64,000 bases of DNA from Pseudomonas marginalis (lineage in GTDB: Bacteria; Pseudomonadota; Gammaproteobacteria; Pseudomonadales; Pseudomonadaceae). A model generated the notes under the pieces. That model was not told the origin of the DNA, ran no database searches, and saw only the letters and a list, made by a program, of their open reading frames with translations. The stretch spans positions 1 through 64,000 of the forward strand of contig NZ_LKEG01000015.1 in assembly GCF_001645105.1 (NCBI RefSeq), read 5' to 3'. This document shows positions 56,947 to 64,000 of the stretch, one piece after another; the first letter of the stretch is position 1, and each line of letters begins with the position of its first letter. The position numbers and the translations under genes are program-made.

Positions 56947-57265
56947 GGCGATCGGCCTGTTGCCGCCGCCGCAGCGCCAGGGTCAATACCGGGTGTATTC
57001 GGAGCAAAGCGTTGAGCTGCTGATGTTTATCAAGTGCGCGCAGCAATTGGGGTTCAAGCTCAAGGAGTTGCAGGAGATTCTTGCAGGCCACGTAGGCGAT
57101 GTATTGCCCTGGGAGCGGGCGGACCAGGCAATCGCCGAGAAGAAACACGAATTGGCCACTCAGATTGCAGCACTGCAAAAGACGCAGGCAGGATTGCTTG
57201 CGTTCGAAGCCCAGCTAAAGGATGCAGAAGGCCGCTGCGCTCAACCGGCCACAACGTCTGCCTGA
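56885..57265 (+). CDS. MerR-family transcriptional regulator
   Basis: A 126-residue MerR protein. The N-terminal winged helix (YIGKAAQLAGTTIKAIRHYEAIGLLPPP) is followed by a dimerisation coil and a short C-terminus with a single Cys. There is no metal-binding CxxC cluster. The start is inside the preceding oxidoreductase gene, with GGGAG five bases before it. It probably controls its own operon in response to an oxidant or small molecule. Confidence 0.9.
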   Translation: MYIGKAAQLAGTTIKAIRHYEAIGLLPPPQRQGQYRVYSEQSVELLMFIKCAQQLGFKLKELQEILAGHVGDVLPWERADQAIAEKKHELATQIAALQKTQAGLLAFEAQLKDAEGRCAQPATTSA

Positions 57266-57273
57266 GTGGACGA

Positions 57274-57336
57274 TGAGCCGAATAGGAGGCACAATCGGCT
57301 CACTACATGAGCCGAATAACGTTTTTATTCGGCTCA
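57274..57336. promoter_or_regulatory. Palindromic repeats upstream of fic (candidate operator)
   Basis: TGAGCCGAATAA (57308-57319) and its exact complement TTATTCGGCTCA (57325-57336) surround a 5-base spacer. A second imperfect pair, TGAGCCGAATA (57274-57284) and ATCGGCTCA (57294-57302), lies just before. The fic start is 18 bases downstream of the last half-site. The dyad could be an operator for the helix-turn-helix of the Fic protein or a terminator for the merR transcript. Confidence 0.6.
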
Positions 57337-57354
57337 CGCAACCAGGTACCTCCC

Positions 57355-58500
57355 ATGGACCAGCCGTTCTGGATCTGGCAACACCCCGACTGGCCGCACT
57401 TCCATTGGCAACCAGGACGCTTGGCGGCCTTGCTACGTGAGTGCGGGCAAGCGCAAGGCAAGCTGCTGGGCATGCTTGGCACCGTCAGCCAGGCGGTTAA
57501 CGCGCACAACGAGCTGGATGCGTTACTGCAAAACATCCTGACCTCTTCGGCCATCGAGGGGGAACAGTTGAATGTGGGCTCGGTGCGCTCATCACTGGCA
57601 CGGCGCCTGGGCCTGGGCCTGGAGCCGTTGAAGGACGCCAGCGTCAGCCGTCGCAGTGAAGGCTTGGCCGATCTTATGATGGACGCCACCGAGCAATACG
57701 CCCAGCCCTTTACCCTCGCCCGTCTTTTGAATTGGCATCATTGGCTGTTTCCAGCACCGGAAGCGGGTTATGCCGCACGTGCACTGAATGTTGGAGCATT
57801 GCGTGGCGATGAGCCGATGCAGGTGGTGTCGGGGCGGCTTGATCGGCCGATGGTGCACTTCGAGGCACCGCCGCGCAAAGGCCTGGAGCAAGCGCTGGAA
57901 GACTTCCTCGAGTGGTTCGAAACCAGCCGAAATCAACCGGAACTGGACCCGCTGGTCCGCGCCGGTGTGGCGCATTTCTGGTTTGTCACGCTACACCCTT
58001 TCGATGACGGTAATGGTCGACTGACACGCACCATCACCGACTTGGCGTTGGCCCAGGGCGAACACCAGGCCATCCGCTTTTACGCCATGTCGGCCAGCAT
58101 TCTTGAGGACCGCGCAGGCTATTACAAAGCGTTGGAGTCCAGCCAAAAAGCCACGCTGGATATTACCGACTGGCTGGAATGGTTCCTCAAGACCCTGCTG
58201 CGCAGCCTGCAGCAAGCCATGGTGCGGATTGACCGGGTATTGGACAAAAGCCGGTTCTGGCAGCAGCACCGCGACCTCGCGTTGTCTGCCGAACAGATCA
58301 AGGTGCTCAACCGCCTGCTCGATGGCGGTGAAAAGGGTTTTGAGCACGGTATCAGCGCGGCGCAGTACCAAGCAGTGGCAAAGGTGTCCAAGGCCACAGC
58401 GACGCGTCATCTGGCTGATTTGCTGGAAAAGAACTGCCTGGTCCGACTCCCCGGAGGCGGCCGCAGCACGCGGTATCAAGTCAATACAGCGAACAGGTGA
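57355..58500 (+). CDS. Fic-family protein with N-terminal inhibitory helix and C-terminal winged helix
   Basis: A 381-residue protein starting MDQPFWIWQHPDWPHFHW, the DUF4172 domain. The class II inhibitory motif SSAIEG is at residues 64-69, and the AMP-transferase core HPFDDGNGR at 214-222. A winged-helix region follows (about 325-381, YQAVAKVSKATATRHLADLLEKNCLVRLPGGGRSTRYQV). Fic proteins transfer AMP to target hydroxyls; the intact inhibitory Glu predicts autoinhibition. An earlier in-frame ATG lies inside the palindrome and is not preferred. The wHTH suggests autoregulation through the upstream dyad. Confidence 0.9.
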   Translation: MDQPFWIWQHPDWPHFHWQPGRLAALLRECGQAQGKLLGMLGTVSQAVNAHNELDALLQNILTSSAIEGEQLNVGSVRSSLARRLGLGLEPLKDASVSRRSEGLADLMMDATEQYAQPFTLARLLNWHHWLFPAPEAGYAARALNVGALRGDEPMQVVSGRLDRPMVHFEAPPRKGLEQALEDFLEWFETSRNQPELDPLVRAGVAHFWFVTLHPFDDGNGRLTRTITDLALAQGEHQAIRFYAMSASILEDRAGYYKALESSQKATLDITDWLEWFLKTLLRSLQQAMVRIDRVLDKSRFWQQHRDLALSAEQIKVLNRLLDGGEKGFEHGISAAQYQAVAKVSKATATRHLADLLEKNCLVRLPGGGRSTRYQVNTANR

Positions 58501-58575
58501 CACCCCCACTCATTTGCCCAGAATCCCCATGTCTGCTAGTGTCGCGCCGGTTTACCGTCTACCGGAATAGCCGCC

Positions 58576-58818
58576 ATGGCCCGCAAAAAAGTTGCACTCG
58601 ATTTCGAACAATCCCTCGCCGACCTGCAAACCCTGGTCGAGCGTCTGGAGAACGGTGAGTTGTCGCTGGAAGACTCGTTGACCGCGTTTGAGCAAGGCAT
58701 CGGCCTGACCCGTGACTGCCAGAGCGCGCTCGCGCAGGCGGAGCAGAAGGTGCAAGTACTGCTGGAACGTGACGGGGAGTTGGCCGAAGAACCTTTCGAT
58801 GCGGAACAGCCCGAATGA
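58576..58818 (+). CDS. xseB: Exodeoxyribonuclease VII small subunit
   Basis: An 80-residue XseB. The signature is [33 protein letters not shown], followed by a basic/acidic tail. It assembles with XseA (not in this window). Its stop overlaps the ispA start (ATGA), the usual xseB-ispA-dxs order. Confidence 0.96.
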   Translation: MARKKVALDFEQSLADLQTLVERLENGELSLEDSLTAFEQGIGLTRDCQSALAQAEQKVQVLLERDGELAEEPFDAEQPE

Positions 58819-59702
58819 TCGACGCGTATCAGGCCAGTAGCCAAGCCCGGGTCAATGCGGCATTGGAACCCTTGTTTGTTGCGCCAAGCCCGGAAATGAA
58901 GCGCCTCTATGAGGCCATGCGCTACAGCGTGATGAATGGCGGCAAGCGTGTGCGCCCGTTGCTGGCGTATGCGGCCTGTGAAGCACTCGGTGCGCCGGCC
59001 GAACAGGCGAACGGCGCGGCCTGCGCGGTCGAGCTGATTCACGCCTACTCCCTGGTGCATGACGATTTGCCGGCGATGGACGACGACGATTTGCGGCGCG
59101 GCCAACCCACCACCCACAAAGCCTTCGATGAAGCGTATGCGATCCTGGCCGGTGACGGTTTGCAGAGCCTGGCGTTCAGCGCGTTGCTGGACCCGGCGCT
59201 GAGCAGCGTCAATGCCGAGCTCCGCCTGCGCATGGTGACTGCACTCGCCCATGCTGCGGGCCCGGCAGGCATGGTGGGCGGGCAGGCGATCGACATGGGT
59301 TCGGTCAGCCTCAAGCTGGACCAGCAAGCCCTTGAACACATGCACCGCCACAAGACCGGCGCCTTGATCGAAGCCGCCGTGCACTTGGGCGCGCTGGCCA
59401 GCGGGCGGGCTGAAGCGCCTCAATTGGCGGCGCTGAAGACCTACGCCCTGGCCATCGGCCTGGCGTTCCAGGTGCAGGACGACATTCTTGACGTAGAAAG
59501 TGACACCGCAACCCTGGGCAAACGCCAGGGCGCCGATATCGCACGGGACAAACCGACTTACCCTGCGCTGCTCGGGCTTACTGCGGCCAAAGCCTATGCC
59601 CTGGAGCTGCGTGACCAGGCCCTGGACGCCCTGCGACCATTCGACGCGGCGGCCGAGCCACTGCGTGACCTGGCGCGGTATATCGTCGAACGCCGCCACT
59701 GA
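58815..59702 (+). CDS. ispA: (2E,6E)-farnesyl diphosphate synthase
   Basis: A 295-residue trans-prenyltransferase. The two Asp-rich motifs are [15 protein letters not shown] and [13 protein letters not shown], and GGKRVRPLL is the conserved IPP-binding region. It makes FPP for ubiquinone, undecaprenyl phosphate and haem-side chains. It overlaps xseB and is 110 bases from dxs. Confidence 0.97.
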   Translation: MIDAYQASSQARVNAALEPLFVAPSPEMKRLYEAMRYSVMNGGKRVRPLLAYAACEALGAPAEQANGAACAVELIHAYSLVHDDLPAMDDDDLRRGQPTTHKAFDEAYAILAGDGLQSLAFSALLDPALSSVNAELRLRMVTALAHAAGPAGMVGGQAIDMGSVSLKLDQQALEHMHRHKTGALIEAAVHLGALASGRAEAPQLAALKTYALAIGLAFQVQDDILDVESDTATLGKRQGADIARDKPTYPALLGLTAAKAYALELRDQALDALRPFDAAAEPLRDLARYIVERRH

Positions 59703-59812
59703 CACGCGCGGCCTTTACGGCCGCATATCGGCCAAGTTCGGCGCTCTGCGTGGGCAGTTTGCGATGCTTGAGGTAAACTGCCGCCTCTTCTATACCTATA
59801 ACGATTCGCCTG

Positions 59813-61711
59813 ATGCCCACGACGTTTCAAGAGATTCCCCGCAAGCGCCCGTCCACGCCCCTGCTTGACCGTGCTGTCACGCCGGTCGGCCTGCGTCGAC
59901 TGGGTGAAGCCGAGCTGGAAACCCTGGCCGATGAGTTGCGCCTGGAATTGCTCTACACGGTCGGCCAGACCGGTGGGCATTTTGGTGCCGGCCTGGGCGT
60001 CATCGAGCTGACCATCGCCCTGCATTACGTGTTCGACACCCCGGATGACCGGCTGGTGTGGGACGTGGGCCATCAGGCGTATCCGCACAAAATCCTCACG
60101 GGCCGCCGCGAGCAAATGGGCACCCTGCGCCAGAAGGACGGCATTGCCGCCTTCCCGCGCCGCGCCGAGAGCGAATACGACACCTTTGGCGTCGGCCACT
60201 CCAGCACCTCCATCAGTGCAGCGCTGGGCATGGCGATTGCCGCCCGCCTGCAGGGCAGCGATCGCAAGGCGATTGCCGTGATTGGTGACGGCGCGCTGAC
60301 CGCCGGTATGGCCTTCGAAGCGCTGAACCATGCGCCGGAAGTGGACGCCAACATGCTGGTGATCCTCAACGACAACGACATGTCGATCTCGCGCAATGTC
60401 GGCGGGCTGTCCAATTACCTGGCAAAAATCCTCTCCAGCCGCACGTATGCAAGCATGCGTGAAGGCAGTAAGAAGGTGCTCTCGCGTCTGCCAGGCGCAT
60501 GGGAAATTGCCCGGCGCACCGAAGAATATGCCAAGGGCATGCTGGTCCCCGGCACCCTGTTCGAAGAACTGGGTTGGAACTACATCGGCCCGATCGACGG
60601 CCATGACTTGCCCACCCTGATCGCCACGCTGCGCAATATGCGTGACCTCAAGGGCCCGCAATTCCTGCATATCGTCACCAAAAAAGGCAAAGGCTTCGCC
60701 CCGGCGGAGGTCGACCCGATTGGTTACCACGCAATCACCAAGCTCGACCCACTGAACGCTCCCGCCGCTGCACCGAAAAAGGCCAGCGGGCCGAAGTATT
60801 CCGGTGTGTTCGGCGAATGGCTGTGTGACATGGCAGCTGCCGACCCACGCCTGGTAGGCATTACCCCGGCGATGAAGGAAGGCTCCGACCTGGTGGCGTT
60901 CAGCGAGCGTTTCCCGCTGCGCTACTTCGACGTCGCGATTGCCGAGCAGCACGCGGTGACCTTTGCCGCCGGCATGGCCTGTGAAGGCGCCAAGCCGGTG
61001 GTGGCGATCTACTCGACGTTCCTGCAACGCGGTTACGACCAGTTGGTGCATGACGTCGCGGTGCAGAACCTCGACGTACTGTTCGCCATCGACCGCGCCG
61101 GCCTGGTGGGCGAAGACGGCCCGACTCACGCCGGCAGCTTCGACCTGTCCTACCTGCGCTGCATCCCCGGCATGCTGGTGATGACGCCGAGCGACGAGAA
61201 CGAACTGCGCAAGATGCTCAGCACCGGCCACTTGTACAACGGCCCCGCCGCCGTGCGCTACCCGCGTGGCAATGGCCCGAATGCCGTGATCGAGAAGGAC
61301 CTGGAGCCTATCGAGATCGGCAAGGGCATCGTGCGTCGCCAAGGCAGCAAGACCGCGTTCCTGGTGTTCGGCGTGCAATTGGCCGAAGCACTGAAGGTCG
61401 CCGAGAAGATCGACGCCACCGTGGTCGACATGCGCTTCGTCAAACCCCTGGATGAGGCCTTGGTGCGCGAGATCGCCGGCAGCCATGAACTGCTGGTGAC
61501 CGTCGAAGAAAACGCCATCATGGGCGGCGCGGGTGCGGCGGTCAGCGAGTTCCTGGCGCGGGAGAATATCCTCAAGTCCGTGCTGCACCTGGGCTTGCCG
61601 GATGTGTATGTCGAACACGCCAAGCCGGCGCAGATGCTGGCGGAGTGTGGGTTGGATGAAGCGGGCATTGAAACCTCAGTACGCGAGCGCATGACACTGC
61701 TGGGGCTGTAG
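59813..61711 (+). CDS. dxs: 1-deoxy-D-xylulose-5-phosphate synthase
   Basis: A 632-residue ThDP enzyme that begins the MEP isoprenoid pathway from pyruvate and glyceraldehyde 3-phosphate. [17 protein letters not shown] is the ThDP motif and [15 protein letters not shown] the substrate-binding region; [20 protein letters not shown] is also conserved. It supplies IPP/DMAPP to IspA encoded just upstream. Confidence 0.97.
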   Translation: MPTTFQEIPRKRPSTPLLDRAVTPVGLRRLGEAELETLADELRLELLYTVGQTGGHFGAGLGVIELTIALHYVFDTPDDRLVWDVGHQAYPHKILTGRREQMGTLRQKDGIAAFPRRAESEYDTFGVGHSSTSISAALGMAIAARLQGSDRKAIAVIGDGALTAGMAFEALNHAPEVDANMLVILNDNDMSISRNVGGLSNYLAKILSSRTYASMREGSKKVLSRLPGAWEIARRTEEYAKGMLVPGTLFEELGWNYIGPIDGHDLPTLIATLRNMRDLKGPQFLHIVTKKGKGFAPAEVDPIGYHAITKLDPLNAPAAAPKKASGPKYSGVFGEWLCDMAAADPRLVGITPAMKEGSDLVAFSERFPLRYFDVAIAEQHAVTFAAGMACEGAKPVVAIYSTFLQRGYDQLVHDVAVQNLDVLFAIDRAGLVGEDGPTHAGSFDLSYLRCIPGMLVMTPSDENELRKMLSTGHLYNGPAAVRYPRGNGPNAVIEKDLEPIEIGKGIVRRQGSKTAFLVFGVQLAEALKVAEKIDATVVDMRFVKPLDEALVREIAGSHELLVTVEENAIMGGAGAAVSEFLARENILKSVLHLGLPDVYVEHAKPAQMLAECGLDEAGIETSVRERMTLLGL

Positions 61712-61726
61712 AAACCGGCTCAACAG

Positions 61727-61752
61727 GTGGGAGGGGGCTTGCCCCCTCCCAC
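61727..61752. repeat. REP hairpin between dxs and btuB
   Basis: GTGGGAGGGGGC and GCCCCCTCCCAC form a perfect 12-bp stem with a 2-base loop, 15 bases after dxs. It probably ends or attenuates dxs transcription. The whole gap is only 78 bases, too short for a cobalamin riboswitch. Confidence 0.8.
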
Positions 61753-61789
61753 ATGGGTTATGTATCACGTTTGAAGCTACGGACAGCCG

Positions 61790-63685
61790 ATGAATCGCCT
61801 TCGCCTTGCCCTGCCCTTGCTGCTTCTCTGCGCCCCGGACCTGCTGGCCGATACCCGCGACGACGCGCTGAAACTCCCCAACGTCGTCATCAGCGCCAAC
61901 CGCCAGGTGCAGGCCCGCAACGACAGCAGCGCCGCCAACACGGTGTTCACCCGCGACGACATCGACCGCCTGCAGCCAACCCGCCTCACCGACCTCCTCA
62001 GCCGCGTGCCCGGTGTACAAGTCGCGCCCAGCGGTGGCCGTGGCAGCCTGCCGGGGATTTATATGCGTGGCACCAAATCCGCGCAAAGCCTGGTGCTGGT
62101 GGACGGCCAGCGCATCGCTAATACCACCTCCGGCGACAGCGGCCTGCAATACCTCAATGTCGACCAGATCGAACGGGTGGAAGTGCTGCGCGGCTCACGC
62201 TCGGTGATCTATGGCAGCGATGCGATTGGCGGGGTGATCCAGGTGTTTACCCGGCGCAACGCCGAGCCAGGCGTGCAGCCGCGCTTGAAACTCGGGTTTG
62301 GCAGCCATCAGACCTGGGAGCGCAGCCTCGGCCTCTCCGGCGGCGACGAACAAACGCGTTTCAACCTGGGGGCGAGCCTGGATGACACCGCCGGGATCAA
62401 CTCGACGCACACCTCATTCCCCAGCGATGGCGACCATGATGCCTACCGCAACCAGTCCCTCAGCCTGAACCTCAGCCATTCCTTCAGCGATGCGCTGGAG
62501 GCGGGTTTCAACCTGTTGGATAACCGTGGCAAATCGGAATACGACAACAGCTTCGGCCGCTACGACCTCGCCACCGGGCAAACAGTTGGGCAAAAGCCCT
62601 ACACCGACTACGCCGTGAGCAGCGCCAGCGGCTATGTCGATGCCACGCTCAACGAGCACTGGCAATCGCGCCTGGAGCTGGGCCATAGCGAGAACCGCGA
62701 TACCAAGCGCGACACCCTCAGCGATGACTTCAGCGTGTTCAACACCTACCGCGATTCGGTCAACTGGCAGAACGACCTGACGCTGAATGACCAGAACAGC
62801 CTGATACTTGGCGGCGACTGGTACGAAGATCGCTTCCACGGCTCCACCACCTTCACCGAAAACAGTCGCTGGAACCGCGCCGCCTTCGTACAGCATCGCT
62901 TCCATGGCGAGTGGTTTTCCACCGAGCTGGGGCTACGGCGCGACCAAAACCAGCAGTTCGGCGGGCAGAACAGCTGGAGCGGCACTGTGACAGTGCCGGT
63001 CAACCCGGACAACGACCTGCTGCTGACCTACAGCGAAGGCTTCCGTGCACCGACCTTCAACGACCTGTACTACCCCGACACGCAGTACAGCAACCCCGAC
63101 CTGCAGCCCGAAACCTCCAAAAGCTACGAGTTGCAATGGCGCAGTCAATTGAGCGACAGCACGCGCCTTGAAGCCTCGCTGTACCGCACCGACTTGAGCG
63201 ATGCGATCATCCTCGACCGCTCCGGCAAGCCGCAGAACGTGGCGTCGGCGCGTATCAACGGCTTTGAGGCCGCACTCAAGCAGGAGCTGTTTGGCTGGCA
63301 AGGCAACCTTGGGTTGTCGCTCATCGACCCACGCGACCGCGACAGCGGCCACACGTTGGCCCGCCGGGCGCGGCGGACGTTGAACCTGGATCTGGATCGG
63401 CAATTCGACACGCTGGGGCTGGGCGCCAGCTGGCAGGCCATCAGCAGCAGCTATGACGATGAAGACAACACCCACCGCCTGGGCGGCTATGCCTTGCTTG
63501 GGTTGCGCAGCAGTTGGGCGCTGAATCGGCAAGTGGCGCTATCGTTGAAGGTCGATAACCTGCTGGACAGGTCCTATGCGCGGGCGCGTTACAGCTATAA
63601 CGACCCGGGCTTTTTAAACAATCAGGATTATCGCGAAGAGGGTCGGGTGTGGATGTTTGGGGTGACGTGGACGCCTGAGATCTGA
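61790..63685 (+). CDS. btuB: TonB-dependent cobalamin receptor (BtuB-like)
   Basis: A 631-residue outer-membrane receptor. A signal peptide (ALPLLLLCAPDLLA) precedes a possible TonB box (LPNVVISAN) and the plug domain, with LLSRVPGVQVAPSGGRGS, SLVLVDGQRIANTTSG and VEVLRGSRSVIYGSDAIGGVIQVFT, closely like BtuB. The C-terminal barrel ends in a Trp-rich strand (MFGVTWTPEI). It faces the btuF-like gene, supporting B12 as substrate. Confidence 0.88.
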   Translation: MNRLRLALPLLLLCAPDLLADTRDDALKLPNVVISANRQVQARNDSSAANTVFTRDDIDRLQPTRLTDLLSRVPGVQVAPSGGRGSLPGIYMRGTKSAQSLVLVDGQRIANTTSGDSGLQYLNVDQIERVEVLRGSRSVIYGSDAIGGVIQVFTRRNAEPGVQPRLKLGFGSHQTWERSLGLSGGDEQTRFNLGASLDDTAGINSTHTSFPSDGDHDAYRNQSLSLNLSHSFSDALEAGFNLLDNRGKSEYDNSFGRYDLATGQTVGQKPYTDYAVSSASGYVDATLNEHWQSRLELGHSENRDTKRDTLSDDFSVFNTYRDSVNWQNDLTLNDQNSLILGGDWYEDRFHGSTTFTENSRWNRAAFVQHRFHGEWFSTELGLRRDQNQQFGGQNSWSGTVTVPVNPDNDLLLTYSEGFRAPTFNDLYYPDTQYSNPDLQPETSKSYELQWRSQLSDSTRLEASLYRTDLSDAIILDRSGKPQNVASARINGFEAALKQELFGWQGNLGLSLIDPRDRDSGHTLARRARRTLNLDLDRQFDTLGLGASWQAISSSYDDEDNTHRLGGYALLGLRSSWALNRQVALSLKVDNLLDRSYARARYSYNDPGFLNNQDYREEGRVWMFGVTWTPEI

Positions 63686-63704
63686 GGTGCCTGCGATGGC
63701 GGTA

Positions 63705-64000
63705 TCACAGGTTCGGCGCAATCACCTGACACAACCGCCCCACCGCCTCCAACATCTGCCCACTGGGCCTCTCCAGGCCTTTGTCCGGCACTAACCGCAC
63801 CCGCGCCGCCATCGTCGGCCAGACCTTCCAGGCCGCCTGCTGAGCCTGATCACCCACCAGGATCATCTCGGGATTACGCTGCAGCACCGACTCGATGTTG
63901 ACCTGCGGCGCGGGCAGCTTGAGGTCATCGAACACATTGCGCGCACCGCACACCGTCAGCGCATCGCTGATGATCTGCCCACCGCCCACGGTGTACAGCG
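63705..64000 (-). CDS. Cobalamin ABC transporter substrate-binding protein (BtuF-like), 3' part
   Basis: The last 98 or so codons of a periplasmic binding protein are present; the gene continues beyond the window. LYTVGGGQIISDALTVCGARNVFDDL matches the BtuF-type helical-backbone region, followed by VNIESVLQRNPEMILVGD. It is convergent with btuB and probably delivers B12 to an inner-membrane transporter. Confidence 0.82.
   Translation of the reverse strand, partial: LYTVGGGQIISDALTVCGARNVFDDLKLPAPQVNIESVLQRNPEMILVGDQAQQAAWKVWPTMAARVRLVPDKGLERPSGQMLEAVGRLCQVIAPNL

Noticed and set aside
61712..61789. Cobalamin riboswitch before btuB.
   Set aside because: The gap is 78 bases, mostly a REP hairpin, and no B12-box-like sequence is visible.

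Overview
The window is a contiguous piece of a Pseudomonas chromosome, most likely from the P. fluorescens group. The evidence is GC-rich coding sequence, gene order that follows the P. aeruginosa PA3992-PA4045 region, and many copies of the GTGGGAGGGGGCTTGC-type REP element typical of fluorescent pseudomonads. No rRNA, tRNA, CRISPR array or intact transposase was seen.

Bases 1-24.1 kb are core genome. arfA (ribosome rescue) and an sltB3-like lytic transglycosylase lie on the plus strand, followed by a minus-strand LD-carboxypeptidase. A long minus-strand cell-envelope block follows: proA, nadD, rsfS, rlmH, pbpA (PBP2), rodA, mltB, rlpA, dacC, ybeD-like, lipB, lipA. This joins the elongasome (PBP2/RodA), wall hydrolases, lipoate synthesis, ribosome factors, and NAD and proline synthesis. 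Next come a 3-methyladenine glycosylase, a DedA-PAP2 fusion, a Lon-substrate-domain protein, an LrgA/LrgB pair, a PhaJ-like hydratase, a MORN-repeat/C13-peptidase lipoprotein, and ubiX with mpl.

Bases 24.1-31.7 kb hold the ethanolamine catabolic locus. A divergent sigma-54 activator (EatR type) faces a well-formed -24/-12 promoter, aldehyde dehydrogenase exaC, permease eat, and eutB-eutC. A GNAT protein, a DedA protein, mtfA, ppa and an S24-type repressor follow.

Bases 36.0-52.6 kb are accessory. A minus-strand type I secretion operon (TolC, HlyB-type ABC transporter, HlyD, a small membrane protein) ends in one 3364-residue cargo. The cargo joins an N-terminal lysozyme-like region, an FrpC-like calcium segment, RTX blocks, an embedded subtilisin/kexin-type S8 protease with P domain, Ig-like domains and more RTX modules. 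Two same-direction remnants of P4-type integrase genes flank the operon, which marks it as a probable acquired island.

Bases 52.8-58.5 kb hold a YcaC-like hydrolase, a GAF histidine kinase, a DUF1016 nuclease-like protein, a flavodoxin-fold reductase overlapping a MerR regulator, and a Fic protein behind palindromic repeats. Core genome returns at 58.5 kb with xseB-ispA-dxs, then a BtuB-like receptor and the 3' part of a BtuF-like binding protein. Cobalamin uptake here complements the B12-dependent EutBC enzyme encoded 30 kb away.
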